Of a stretch of 64,000 bases of DNA, positions 36,680-46,034 are shown in pieces. The DNA is from Limibacillus halophilus (lineage in GTDB: Bacteria > Pseudomonadota > Alphaproteobacteria > Kiloniellales > CECT-8803): the NCBI RefSeq assembly GCF_014191775.1, contig NZ_JACHXA010000005.1, forward strand, positions 1-64,000, written 5' to 3'. A program made the translations under genes and the position numbers. Within the stretch, counting starts at the first letter, position 1. The number at the start of each line of letters is the position of its first letter. The notes beneath the pieces are model-generated. The model saw only the letters and a program-made list of their open reading frames with translations. It was not told the DNA's origin and searched no databases.

Positions 36680-37426
36680 TCAATCACGAGGGGGCTTGGT
36701 TTGGCGCCATTGGCCGCCCCGAAGTTCCTGGAGTGGTTGAAAGCGGTCCTTGTAGGCCATTTTACGGCATTCTGGAATCCAGTAGCCCAAATAGACGAAG
36801 GGCAGGTGTCTCGTCCGTGCTTCAGAAAGCGCCCAGAGCACCGCTTGGGTTCCCAAGCTCCGCCTCTCTTCATCCGGCTCAAAGAAGCTATAGACCAGGC
36901 TTGGACCATCTTGGAGCCAGTCAAACAACAGACAGGCAAGCAACTTTCCGCTGCTTGTCCGAAACTCCGCTATCTGTGTATTAACAGGGGTGTCCTCAAC
37001 CATGTTGCGGTAATCGCTAGCCGTCATCCCGGACATCTCGCCGTCATCATGTCGAGAATCGAGATAACGCCGGAACAGCGCGAAATGTTCGGCGGTAGAA
37101 GCAGGTAGCACCAACGTCGTTTTCAAGTCGCGGTTTCGGCCCATGATGCGTTTTTGACTGCGAGTCGGCGCAAAGCCCAAAGCGTCGATGCGCACCGGGC
37201 GGCACGCGTCGCAATTGCGGCAAGCCGGGCGATAGACATACCGCTGGGACCGTCGGAACCCTGCCCGTGACAATTCGCTGTACAGCTCTGTTGTTGCGGC
37301 CGTTGGCTCCAGCACGGTGAGAACCTTGCGCTCCATTCGACCGGGCAGGTAGGGGCAAGGAGTCTCGGTCAAGATGTGTAGCGGTTGGATGCGCTGGGTG
37401 CCGGATAAGCGATCAGGGCCAGCCAT
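36680..37426 (-). CDS. bpt: Aspartate/glutamate leucyl- or arginyl-tRNA-protein transferase
   Basis: 248 residues of the Ate1/Bpt family. These enzymes add Leu (Bpt) or Arg to proteins with N-terminal Asp or Glu, marking them for ClpAP through ClpS (N-end rule). 'RRSQRYVYRPACRNCDACRPVRI' with the CxxCxxC-type Cys cluster lies at about 58-80, and 'DEERRSLGTQAVLWAL' and 'YLGYWIPECRKMAYKDRF' in the GNAT-like part. RBS GAGGTGAG precedes the ATG. It follows the RDD gene by 11 bases, and its 3' end meets dctM convergently. Confidence 0.92.
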   Translation of the reverse strand: MAGPDRLSGTQRIQPLHILTETPCPYLPGRMERKVLTVLEPTAATTELYSELSRAGFRRSQRYVYRPACRNCDACRPVRIDALGFAPTRSQKRIMGRNRDLKTTLVLPASTAEHFALFRRYLDSRHDDGEMSGMTASDYRNMVEDTPVNTQIAEFRTSSGKLLACLLFDWLQDGPSLVYSFFEPDEERRSLGTQAVLWALSEARTRHLPFVYLGYWIPECRKMAYKDRFQPLQELRGGQWRQTKPPRD

Positions 37427-37437
37427 TGTCTCTCACC

Positions 37438-37989
37438 TCACGCTTGATAGCTGCGCAGCCTGCTGGCCCGTACAACCACCGTACCGGCAAGAAAATCGTG
37501 CAGGCAGCGTCGCCTCGTGTTGAGGAAAGCGACCACTAGGATCAACCAGGTGCTGGGCATGACTGTTGCGAAGAAGATAGCGCTGTGGAGAAAGCCCTGA
37601 GCCATCGACGCCGGACTGCCGTTCCAAGAGCGTACTTCCAGATCAAACAGCGCCATCGCCGGAGATGCGCCTGTCTTCCCAATGAAATAGCTGTGATAGA
37701 GCAGTGGTAAGAAGGCAGCCATCAGAATGCCTAGGGGGACTGTAAGAGGCGTAAGGGCGAAGAATGAGGCCACCGTCAATAGCCCGACCACTCCCCATAG
37801 CGTAACGCCGAGAAAGAACAGCACTATCATGTCCAAAAACCAAGCCAGAGATCGGCGCAGAGCCAGCCCGTCATAGAGTTCCGGATGCTCAAGAGCGTCG
37901 GGCGCTTCACCTTCCCAGGCTGCATCGCCCGTTCGGGCCGGGAAATGCAGTTTCATCGGTAAATGCCCATCTCTCATCCCACGCATCAT
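37438..37989 (-). CDS. RDD-family membrane protein
   Basis: 183 residues. Three to four membrane helices with the RDD family pattern: 'ALRRSLAWFLDMIVLFF' (Arg and Asp of the first helix), then a loop and 'GKTGASPAMALFDLEVRSW', then 'RRRCLHDFLAGTVVV'. Roles include ion or small-molecule exchange and are not known here. The start is uncertain: ATGs at 37989, 37986 and 37956 are possible, none with a strong Shine-Dalgarno; the longest is given. It sits between cgl and bpt in one minus-strand run. Confidence 0.8.
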   Translation of the reverse strand: MMRGMRDGHLPMKLHFPARTGDAAWEGEAPDALEHPELYDGLALRRSLAWFLDMIVLFFLGVTLWGVVGLLTVASFFALTPLTVPLGILMAAFLPLLYHSYFIGKTGASPAMALFDLEVRSWNGSPASMAQGFLHSAIFFATVMPSTWLILVVAFLNTRRRCLHDFLAGTVVVRASRLRSYQA

Positions 37990-38015
37990 CTTTCATAGGT
38001 AGTGGGAAAATCCGG

Positions 38016-39191
38016 TCAGGCCAAGGCCTGTTCGACGTCTGCTATCAGATCGTCAACGTCCTCCACCCCGACCGAGAAACGCACAAGACCGTCGTCTATG
38101 CCTAGCGCGGCCCGACGATCCGGGGGGATCGACGCATGTGTCATGATAGCTGGGTGCTCGATCAGACTCTCGACGCCCCCCAGGGATTCGGCAAGTGCGA
38201 ATAGCTCGACCCTTTCCAGGAAGCGTCTGGCTGCCGGCAATCCGCCTTTCAGGACCGCTGTCACCATGCCTCCGGCGCCGCCGGTCATCTGGCGGTCGGC
38301 CAGGGCTTTCTGCGGGTGACTGTCGAGCCCCGGATAATACACCCTGTCGATCTCCTCGCGGCTCTCCAGAAATTTTGCCATCTTCAAGCCATTGCTCGAA
38401 TGACGTTCCATGCGCAAGGCAAGTGTCTTCAAACCGCGGAGCACCATGAAGGAGTCAAAAGGTCCTTGCACCGCGCCGACGGAATTTTGCAGGAATGTCA
38501 TCTTCTCGACCAGCTCGGGGCGGTCGCCGACCACCAGAACCCCGCCAACGACATCGGAATGCCCGCCCAGGTACTTGGTTGCCGAGTGCATCACCATGTC
38601 AATGCCATGATCGAGGGGACGTTGGATGTAGGGCGAGCAGAAGGTGTTATCGCAGGCCGTGATGATGTCGTGCTTTTTGGCCAGGGCAGCGACGGCTTCC
38701 AGATCCACGAGCTTCAGGAGCGGATTGGTGGGGGTCTCTATCCAGATCAATTTTGTTTCAGGGCGGATTGCTGCCTCTAGCTTGGAGATATCGCTGAGAT
38801 CCACGTAGCTAAAATTCAACCCTGCGGACTTGTGCCGAACCCGCTCAAACAGGCGATAGCTGCCGCCATAGAGGTCATCCATGGCAATCACGTGACTTCC
38901 GCTATCCAGCATATCCAGAGCCGTTGCTATGGATGCCAGGCCAGAAGCGAAGGCAAAACCGGCAACGCCATTCTCCAGATCTGCGATGCATCGCTCATAG
39001 GCAAAGCGGGTAGGGTTGTGGCTTCGGCTGTACTCGAAGCCTTTGTGAACGCCGGGGCTTTCCTGAACATAAGTCGAGGAGAGCGAGATCGGTGGCATAA
39101 TGGCTCCGGTCGTGGGGTCCGGGCTCTGACCGGCATGGATGGTCCGCGTGGCGAAGGAAGGACGGTTTGGTCGCTTTTTTTGTTCTGTCAT
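38016..39191 (-). CDS. Cystathionine gamma-lyase (Cys/Met PLP family)
   Basis: 391 residues. PLP enzyme with the internal aldimine Lys206 ('HSATKYLGGHSD'), 'AFASGLASIATAL' and 'SLGGVESLIEHPAIMTHA'. The family includes cystathionine gamma-lyase and gamma-synthase, hard to tell apart. The ATGA overlap with an adjoining cystathionine beta-synthase gene argues for the lyase: cystathionine to cysteine plus 2-oxobutyrate. 2-Oxobutyrate could flow to propionyl-CoA. Minus strand; the RDD gene follows by 26 bases. Confidence 0.88.
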   Translation of the reverse strand: MTEQKKRPNRPSFATRTIHAGQSPDPTTGAIMPPISLSSTYVQESPGVHKGFEYSRSHNPTRFAYERCIADLENGVAGFAFASGLASIATALDMLDSGSHVIAMDDLYGGSYRLFERVRHKSAGLNFSYVDLSDISKLEAAIRPETKLIWIETPTNPLLKLVDLEAVAALAKKHDIITACDNTFCSPYIQRPLDHGIDMVMHSATKYLGGHSDVVGGVLVVGDRPELVEKMTFLQNSVGAVQGPFDSFMVLRGLKTLALRMERHSSNGLKMAKFLESREEIDRVYYPGLDSHPQKALADRQMTGGAGGMVTAVLKGGLPAARRFLERVELFALAESLGGVESLIEHPAIMTHASIPPDRRAALGIDDGLVRFSVGVEDVDDLIADVEQALA

Positions 39192-40582
39192 CTCATCCTC
39201 AAACGAAGGTGATTAAGCAAGTCCATACGGGTAATTAAGCCAAGAAACTGCCGACCGCTCATCACAATGGCGACATGTCCCCGATGGAAGATAGGTAGCA
39301 ATTCGCCAATGGGGCTGTCTTCGGATACGACCTCTAGCTGGCTGGTCATTGCCTCGCGGACCGGCGTCTTGAACTGAGCCTCGTCGCCAAAAACCTTCAG
39401 CAGGATGTCTTCCTCGTCCAGAATGCCGACAACCTTGCCATCGTCGTCGAGCACCGGAAGCTGGGAAATATCGTAAAGTTTCATACGGCCATAGGCCATC
39501 AACAGCGTATGATCGGGTGCGGCTACCACTGTGGCCCGATCCGTATGCCGCCGTGAGATAAGATCGCGCAAGTCGCCGGTCGGTTCGCGTTCGAGAAATC
39601 CCTGATCCAACATCCAGTAATCGTTGAACATCTTCGAGAGGTACTTGTTGCCGCTGTCGCATACAAAAGTGACGACCCGCTTCGGTTCCGTTTGTTCACG
39701 GCAGTACCGAAGCGCGGCGGCGATCAAGGTGCCCGACGAAGACCCGGCAAGGATGCCTTCTCTGGCCAAGACATCCCGGGCTGTCAAAAACGCCTCTTTA
39801 TCACCAATGGTGTAAGCCTTCTTCACCCGTGTGAAGTCAGCGATGGGCGGCAGAAAATCCTCGCCGATTCCCTCCACCATCCAAGAACCGACATCGCTTG
39901 ATATCTCACCCGTCTCGACATAGTTCGTCAGGATGGATCCTTCCGGGTCGGCCAGGATCATTTCCACCGCCGGCGCATTCTTTGCAAAGAAGTTGGATAG
40001 GCCGGTAATAGTGCCGGCCGATCCAACGCCGCAGACGACGGCATCAAGCCTGCCATCCATTTGCGCAAGGATTTCTGGGCCGGTCGTTGTCTCGTGAGCA
40101 AGGGGGTTTGCGGCGTTGCCGAATTGGTTGACGAAAAACGCGCCTTCCTCCGCGGCGATACGCTCGGCCATGTCCTGATAATATTCAGGGTGCCCCTTAC
40201 CAACGTCCGAGCGGGTCAGAACGACCTGTGCGCCCAATGCCTTCAGGTGGAATATCTTCTCCTGAGCCATCTTGTCCGGCACGACGATGATAAGGCGGTA
40301 ACCTTTTTGCGCGGCGACCAGTGCAAGTCCCAGCCCGGTATTCCCTGCGGTTGCCTCGATCAGGGTGTCGCCGGGTTTGATATGCCCTTCGGCTTCAGCC
40401 GCCTCGATCATCGACCGGCCAATACGGTCTTTGATGGAGCCGCCGGGGTTCTGGTTCTCAAGCTTCAGATAGAGCTCGCACGGTCCGGTATCGATATGAT
40501 TGATGCGGACGAGCGGCGTGTTGCCAATGGCCTCCATCACATTCTGAAAAACCGGAGCGGCGGCGGTACTCTGGGCGGTCAT
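39188..40582 (-). CDS. Cystathionine beta-synthase with C-terminal CBS pair
   Basis: 464 residues. The catalytic PLP part (about 10-320) has Lys51 in 'NPGGSIKDRIG' and 'EATAGNTGLGLALVAA'. Two CBS motifs follow (about 345-460), which sense adenosyl ligands such as SAM in related enzymes. Condenses serine and homocysteine to cystathionine, first step of reverse transsulfuration. There is no haem-binding N-terminal extension as in animals. RBS AAGGAT precedes the ATG. First gene of the run cbs-cgl-RDD-bpt. Confidence 0.92.
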   Translation of the reverse strand: MTAQSTAAAPVFQNVMEAIGNTPLVRINHIDTGPCELYLKLENQNPGGSIKDRIGRSMIEAAEAEGHIKPGDTLIEATAGNTGLGLALVAAQKGYRLIIVVPDKMAQEKIFHLKALGAQVVLTRSDVGKGHPEYYQDMAERIAAEEGAFFVNQFGNAANPLAHETTTGPEILAQMDGRLDAVVCGVGSAGTITGLSNFFAKNAPAVEMILADPEGSILTNYVETGEISSDVGSWMVEGIGEDFLPPIADFTRVKKAYTIGDKEAFLTARDVLAREGILAGSSSGTLIAAALRYCREQTEPKRVVTFVCDSGNKYLSKMFNDYWMLDQGFLEREPTGDLRDLISRRHTDRATVVAAPDHTLLMAYGRMKLYDISQLPVLDDDGKVVGILDEEDILLKVFGDEAQFKTPVREAMTSQLEVVSEDSPIGELLPIFHRGHVAIVMSGRQFLGLITRMDLLNHLRLRMR

Positions 40583-40714
40583 TAATCGTATATCCTTCGG
40601 TGGCCTCGCGGAGGGATTCGCTTGCAGCCCAAATCTAGGGACGCGACCGGTCTATTGCCAGTCCGGGTTTGCCACAACCGTGAAGATAATGGGAAGGAGG
40701 CTCGTTTGAGATCC

Positions 40715-41947
40715 CTAGCGCACCGGTTCGTCAATGGAGCGTGTGGAAAGGACCCTTGTGCGGAACCCGGCGCTCTGCATGCTGGCGACGATCTCCTTCA
40801 CGTGATCGGCGTTACGCGTCTCGATGATGATGTCGATCTCCGCATTTCGAACCGGGACGTCCTGGAACAGCCGTTGGTGATTAACCTCGATGATGTTGCC
40901 GCCGGCATCGCCGATGATGCCAGCAAGCTTGGCAAGCACGCCGGGCCGGTCGGAAATATCGATGCGAAGCCGGGCCATCCGACCGTCGCGCACCAAGCCG
41001 CGGGTCAAGACGGCTGAAAGGATTCGTACATCAATGTTGCCGCCACAGATGATGGTTGCGACCTTCTTGCCTGCAAAGCGTTGAGGGTGTGCCTGGATTG
41101 CGGCGATGCCCGCGGCGCCCGCGCCCTCGGCGACGACTTTTTGCTTCTCGGCCAGCGCAAGAATAGCGCTTTCTATGGCGCTTTCATCCACGAGGATGAT
41201 GTCCTCGACCAAATTCTCGATAATCCTGCGGGTTACCGTGCCAGGATTCTTCACGGCGATGCCGTCCGCCAGGGTTTGTCCGCCGCTGATTGGATTCAGG
41301 TTATGAATTGCCTGGTACATGGACGGATAAAATTCTGCCTCGACGCCGATAATCCGGATGCTTGGCTTGATGGCTTTCGCTGCCGTGGCGATGCCCGACA
41401 CGATGCCGCCACCGCCGATAGGGACCACGATTATCTCCAGGTCCGGGTGATCCTCCATAAGTTCCAGCCCGATTGTGCCTTGGCCGGCAACGACCAGTTC
41501 GTCGTCATAGGGGTGGACGAAGGTGAGGCCTTCATCCTTTGCAATCTGCCGGGCCGCAACGGCCGAGGCATCAAGCGTATCGCCGTTCAGCACAACGCGG
41601 GCTCCGAAGGAACGCGTTCGTTCAACCTTCGTGATCGGTGCGAAATCAGGCATGACGATCGTTGCGGGAATGCCCATCCGTTGGGCATGATAGGCCACGC
41701 CTTGGGCGTGATTTCCCGCCGACATGGCGATGACGCCTTTCTTGCGTTCGGCTGCCGTCAAACTGGAAAGCTTGTTGATAGCGCCACGTTCCTTGAAAGA
41801 ACCCGTGGCCTGGAGGTTCTCCAGCTTGAGGACGAGATCGCAGTTTAACTCCTCACTCAAGCGCGGAGACCGTACTGCGGGCGTGCGTAGGATATGTCCA
41901 TCGATCACCTGGGCAGCCGCTTTGATGTCATCAATTGATACAGGCAT
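40715..41947 (-). CDS. ilvA: Threonine ammonia-lyase with ACT domain
   Basis: 410 residues. PLP fold-type II enzyme with Lys52 in 'ATGSFKERGA' and the Gly-rich 'PIGGGGIVSG'. It deaminates threonine to 2-oxobutyrate. The C-terminal ACT domain (about 330-405, 'RLRIDISDRPGVLAKLAGIIGDAGGNIIEVNHQR') is the short, single-domain form, as in catabolic-type or short biosynthetic enzymes. IlvA versus TdcB cannot be settled. RBS AAGGGGT precedes the ATG. The 132-base gap before cbs shows no clear promoter. Confidence 0.9.
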   Translation of the reverse strand: MPVSIDDIKAAAQVIDGHILRTPAVRSPRLSEELNCDLVLKLENLQATGSFKERGAINKLSSLTAAERKKGVIAMSAGNHAQGVAYHAQRMGIPATIVMPDFAPITKVERTRSFGARVVLNGDTLDASAVAARQIAKDEGLTFVHPYDDELVVAGQGTIGLELMEDHPDLEIIVVPIGGGGIVSGIATAAKAIKPSIRIIGVEAEFYPSMYQAIHNLNPISGGQTLADGIAVKNPGTVTRRIIENLVEDIILVDESAIESAILALAEKQKVVAEGAGAAGIAAIQAHPQRFAGKKVATIICGGNIDVRILSAVLTRGLVRDGRMARLRIDISDRPGVLAKLAGIIGDAGGNIIEVNHQRLFQDVPVRNAEIDIIIETRNADHVKEIVASMQSAGFRTRVLSTRSIDEPVR

Positions 41948-42041
41948 TGGGGCTACCCCTTGGTTGCAGTGTTTGACCGTGCCGAAGGTTCAACAGGGCT
42001 CCGAATTCCAGAATGGTCTCTCGACAGTAGCAGTTATATGT

Positions 42042-44459
42042 TTACTGAACTGGAGTGAGCAATAAAGCTGGACCTTGCGCTGTCGTCTTGCCGACCAGTT
42101 TTACATAATGGCCGTCGCGCCACCTAGTGACGAAATTTCCATAGTAGGGCGACAGCGGGTTGTCGGACTGGCCCGGCGCAATCATGAACAGCGATTGATC
42201 GAGGTTTGAAAGATCGAAAAGCGCACGCAAGGCGGCGCCGTGCCGATGTTGAAACATGCGATTTGGATCGGACCAACCGAGTGCAGTACCGCCCCGACTT
42301 ACGGTGTCGTCCCAGCCATCGGTTTCGATTGCCAGGGATAAAGCATCGGCGACTAATGGGACGCGCCCAAAAACCGGGTGCTGGAATGGGGCCAGATGAA
42401 ACTGACCCCACCGCCATTGCCGCCAATCGCCGCCCAAGCGTGATCGCAGTTCGTCTAGTGACTGCAAAAGCGCTGTTGCGATTTGCTCTGTGCAGGCTTC
42501 ATGGATGTGGAGCGTGGAAACGTCGTCACACCATTCAGGGGCTTCCTCGAGAATACGTAAGATGAGCCGTCGATCGGGACGCGCAAGGTCGTCGAAAGCG
42601 GTGCCGACTTCGTCTGCAATCAAGGCTCTCATTAAGTGCCGCATCCAGGCTGCGAAGATCAGGGGCTCCGGACGGTCGCGGCTCATTCTATGATCCCACG
42701 CCGCAAGCGCCGTGATTTCGGGGCGCTGGCGATCCTTTTCCGATAGCTGTGAAAGCAAAAGGGGCAGTAGATCGCGCGCGGTGATGGAGAGGATATCAAG
42801 TTGGATGGCGGCGGCCTCCATTGGATTGAAGCTTTGCTGCTTCGCCAAACGTTCCGCTATCCGTTCAAAGCGCGCCGGATCGGGGAAGTATCGAGACAGG
42901 AGATAAGGATAACCGTCTCCGGCAACGCGATTGTTGGCGTTGATTAATGTGCCGCCTTCTGGATCGAATACTTGCGGAAGGTCCTCGAAAGGTATGTAGC
43001 CATTCCAACCGCTGTCAGCGCTCCAGCCCGGTAGCGCACGGCTTCCATCACCCGATCGTCGAATGGGAGTCCAACCAGCGCTTATGAAGCCGATACCGCC
43101 GCCGCCGTCCGCGTAAGCCACATTCTGTTGGGGGACGGACATCAGGCGCATGGCGTCCAAGAATTCGGCCCGGTCGGCAGCTTTGGTCAGACGGTAGAAA
43201 GCCTCTGGACTGCGGCTCTCCGGATCGTAGAGAGGCCAGGACAAAGCCAGCGCTACTTGGCTGTCCAGAATGTTCTTAACTTCAGATACGGCATCTGAAA
43301 TCAAAATTCCATGCCGGCTTCGCCGCACCTGAATGGTAACAGGAGGACCATCTGCGCTTTCGATCACCTCCTCGCGGATTTGCAGCGGTTCCCAGTTCTG
43401 CTCGGTCCTGGAAGATAAGCCATCGGCACTAAGCTGTTCGATGAAAAGGTCCTGTGTATCGCTGTGTGTCGTGGTGAACCCCCAGGCGATGCGGCCGTTA
43501 TGCGCGATAATCGGGAAGGGGACGCCCGGGGCCGTGACGCCTGCCAGAACCTGGCCCGGCCATTCCAACCGCGCCAGATACCAGGTGCCGGGGGCTGACA
43601 ATGCCAGGTGCGGGTCGTTGGCCAGTAGCGGAGCGCCCGTTGTTGAACGATCACCGGAAAGAACCCACCAATTCGAAGCGGATTTTGGACCCAGGGACCA
43701 GGGCAGGGCCTTCGAAAGCGATTCAAGAACAGCTGTAGAAGTCCGCACCTTGGTCGCTGCGCTCTCGAGCGTCGTTGGCGAGTCGGGAAGATCAGAAGGC
43801 CAGAGAAAATCGATGGCCGCTTCATCAAGCCGACCGGAGAGTTGCATCCTCAATATCTCTTCACGCCAATCCCCCGAAAGCTGCAGCGCCATCAAGTTCC
43901 CCCAGACTATGGAATCGGCTGGCGTCCAAGGCTCGGGCTCGTAGTTCAGGATTTGAAAGGCAGCCGGCAAGGGGGCAAGTCTCGTCGAAAGCTGTGCGTT
44001 AACGCCCTTGGCATAGGCTGCTAGGGCGGCTTGTGCACCGTCCGAGAGCCGCGGGTACATGGCCTGCGCGACCCGGTAAAGTTCCAGAGTACGCATCATG
44101 CGGTCGAGGTTGAGAGTTGCCGAGCCGACCACTTCGGATAGGCGGCCAGCACCGATCCGGCGCATGGAATCCATCTGCCAGAGCCGGTCCTGCGCGTGCA
44201 GGAAACCCAGAGCGAAATAAGCATCGGGTTCGTTCCGAGCCCGCAGCGTCGGGATTCCATTCCCGTCACGCCATATCTCAACGGGCTGCAGCAGGCCCGG
44301 CGTCTCTAATCGCCCTTCGGTTTGGGGAAGTGCGCTTCGTAGATAGAAGAGGATTGCCAACGCCGCGATGATCGCCAGCAACATAACAAGGGCGACGCCC
44401 CGCGCAACCCAAAGGCCACCACGTCTCAATCCAGAGCCTTTATTGTGGTGGGTCGCCAA
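42042..44459 (-). CDS. Membrane-anchored penicillin acylase-family amidase (Ntn hydrolase)
   Basis: 805 residues from a TTG start at 44459 with GGGAG five bases upstream; the next ATG lies inside the anchor. A membrane helix (about 20-40, 'RGVALVMLLAIIAALAILFYL') precedes the alpha part (about 50-261). Self-cleavage should expose the nucleophile Ser262 ('ASNWWVLSG', compare SNxW at the beta-chain N terminus of penicillin G acylase). 'NDPHLALSAPGTWYLARL' follows. Substrates of the family include beta-lactams and acyl homoserine lactones; none can be assigned here. It is 26 bases after the aldehyde dehydrogenase gene. Confidence 0.88.
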   Translation of the reverse strand: MATHHNKGSGLRRGGLWVARGVALVMLLAIIAALAILFYLRSALPQTEGRLETPGLLQPVEIWRDGNGIPTLRARNEPDAYFALGFLHAQDRLWQMDSMRRIGAGRLSEVVGSATLNLDRMMRTLELYRVAQAMYPRLSDGAQAALAAYAKGVNAQLSTRLAPLPAAFQILNYEPEPWTPADSIVWGNLMALQLSGDWREEILRMQLSGRLDEAAIDFLWPSDLPDSPTTLESAATKVRTSTAVLESLSKALPWSLGPKSASNWWVLSGDRSTTGAPLLANDPHLALSAPGTWYLARLEWPGQVLAGVTAPGVPFPIIAHNGRIAWGFTTTHSDTQDLFIEQLSADGLSSRTEQNWEPLQIREEVIESADGPPVTIQVRRSRHGILISDAVSEVKNILDSQVALALSWPLYDPESRSPEAFYRLTKAADRAEFLDAMRLMSVPQQNVAYADGGGGIGFISAGWTPIRRSGDGSRALPGWSADSGWNGYIPFEDLPQVFDPEGGTLINANNRVAGDGYPYLLSRYFPDPARFERIAERLAKQQSFNPMEAAAIQLDILSITARDLLPLLLSQLSEKDRQRPEITALAAWDHRMSRDRPEPLIFAAWMRHLMRALIADEVGTAFDDLARPDRRLILRILEEAPEWCDDVSTLHIHEACTEQIATALLQSLDELRSRLGGDWRQWRWGQFHLAPFQHPVFGRVPLVADALSLAIETDGWDDTVSRGGTALGWSDPNRMFQHRHGAALRALFDLSNLDQSLFMIAPGQSDNPLSPYYGNFVTRWRDGHYVKLVGKTTAQGPALLLTPVQ

Positions 44460-44485
44460 AACTACTCCCTATAGCCGCACGAAGA

Positions 44486-45982
44486 TCAGGTCATGTTTAT
44501 GATAACAGTCTTCTTGTGCGTGAAGTGCTCTAGCATTGCCTCGAGGCTGGCTTCCCGCCCAAGGCCCGATTGCTTTATGCCGCCATAGGACAAGCCCGGC
44601 ATGACCACTAAGTTCTGGTTCACCTGAACAAATCCTGCTTGCAGGCGCTGTGTCGCGGTCATGGCAGTCTTCAGATCACGAGTCCAGATCGTGGCGGCAA
44701 GGCCGTACACACTGTCATTGGCAAGTCTCAAGGCCTCCTCCAGACCATTGAACCCGTAGACGCAAGTGACCGGGCCGAAGATTTCCTCGCGAGTCAGTCG
44801 GGATTCGTCGGAGACATTGGTGAAAACGACGGGGCGCACGAAAAAGCCCTTGTCCAACCCGCTGCCGGCTTGCGGCAGTGCCGATAGCTCATGGGCAGTA
44901 GCGCCTTCCTTCTTGCCAATCTCGATAAAGGAGGTGACACGCTCATATTGTTGCTGCGAGACGATTGTGCCGATGTCTGTGGCCTCGTCCAGCGGGTCGC
45001 CCATCTTGAGTTTATTTACCTTGGCTGTCAGCTTCTCGACAAAAGCCTCACGAAGCGGCTCCTCGACGTAGATTCTGGTGGCTGCCGTACAGCTCTGACC
45101 TTGTCGGGTAAAGCGCATTCCGCCGACAGCACCGTCCACGGCCTTGTCGAGATCAGCGTCGGCCATGACGATCATCGGGCTCTTCCCGCCAAGCTCCAAG
45201 GTAACAGGGATCAGCTTCTCGGCCGCCGCACGGTAGATGATCTTGCCGGTTTCCACCGAGCCGGTGAAAGTGACCTTGCCTACGTCTGGGTGGGCAACCA
45301 GCGGGCCGCCGCATTCGGGGCCCATGCCGGACAGAATATTGAAGACACCCGCGGGCAAGACCTGGTTCATAATCTGGCAGATACGCAAGACGGCAAAGGG
45401 GGCTTCCTCCGCCGATTTGACCACCACCGTGTTTCCCGCGACCAGGGCTGGCGCAATCTTGTAGGCCATTAACATCATCGGAACGTTCCAGGGGATGATG
45501 GCCGCAACAACGCCAATTGGCTCCCGTTGAGTCAGGGTCATCATCGTTGGGCTAAACGGTACGGTCTCGCCCTTCAACTCGGATCCGAGGCCCCCGTAGA
45601 ACACAAACGCGTCCGCCAGAACCGACGCCTCGACGCGGCTTTCCGTCCGTAGCGCCTTCCCGGTCTCCAGCGCTACCAGGCGCCCCAGTTCCTCTGCGTG
45701 CTCCGTTAGTCTACGCCCGCATTCAACTATGAGCTTGCCACGTTCGCGAGCCGAAAGGCCGGCCCAGCCGGGCTGAGCGGCTTTAGCGGCGGCAACTGCG
45801 GACACGACATCGTCCCGGTCACCGGCTGCTGCCTTGCCAATGACCTCCAGTGTCGCTGGATAGATGACATCGAAGGTTTCCCCGGATGTTGCGGGTACGA
45901 GTGCACCGTTGATCAGATGCAGGCTCGAAAGTTCGTTTGCCAGCAGGCGCGGGTCCAGATTGATGCTCAATGTTTCACTCAT
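44486..45982 (-). CDS. NAD(P)-dependent aldehyde dehydrogenase in the malonate locus
   Basis: 498 residues from ATG 45982, chosen over a far upstream opening because it follows AGGAA and gives the normal ALDH length. Catalytic Cys298 ('GQSCTAAT') and Glu263 ('LELGGKSP') and the NAD-binding 'FTGSVETGK' are present. It oxidises an aldehyde to the acid. Next to matB, malonate semialdehyde to malonate is a natural guess, but benzaldehyde- or succinate-semialdehyde-type use is not excluded. 52 bases after matB. Confidence 0.88.
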   Translation of the reverse strand: MSETLSINLDPRLLANELSSLHLINGALVPATSGETFDVIYPATLEVIGKAAAGDRDDVVSAVAAAKAAQPGWAGLSARERGKLIVECGRRLTEHAEELGRLVALETGKALRTESRVEASVLADAFVFYGGLGSELKGETVPFSPTMMTLTQREPIGVVAAIIPWNVPMMLMAYKIAPALVAGNTVVVKSAEEAPFAVLRICQIMNQVLPAGVFNILSGMGPECGGPLVAHPDVGKVTFTGSVETGKIIYRAAAEKLIPVTLELGGKSPMIVMADADLDKAVDGAVGGMRFTRQGQSCTAATRIYVEEPLREAFVEKLTAKVNKLKMGDPLDEATDIGTIVSQQQYERVTSFIEIGKKEGATAHELSALPQAGSGLDKGFFVRPVVFTNVSDESRLTREEIFGPVTCVYGFNGLEEALRLANDSVYGLAATIWTRDLKTAMTATQRLQAGFVQVNQNLVVMPGLSYGGIKQSGLGREASLEAMLEHFTHKKTVIINMT

Positions 45983-46034
45983 CGTGTCGTTGTTCCTCAA
46001 AGTTCTTTTGCCGGGCGGGTGACATGCTTGGCTA

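Noticed and set aside
40583-40714. SAM riboswitch before the cbs-cgl operon
   Set aside because: None of the SAM-II blocks or a kinked four-way junction pattern was seen upstream of cbs, unlike at metY.
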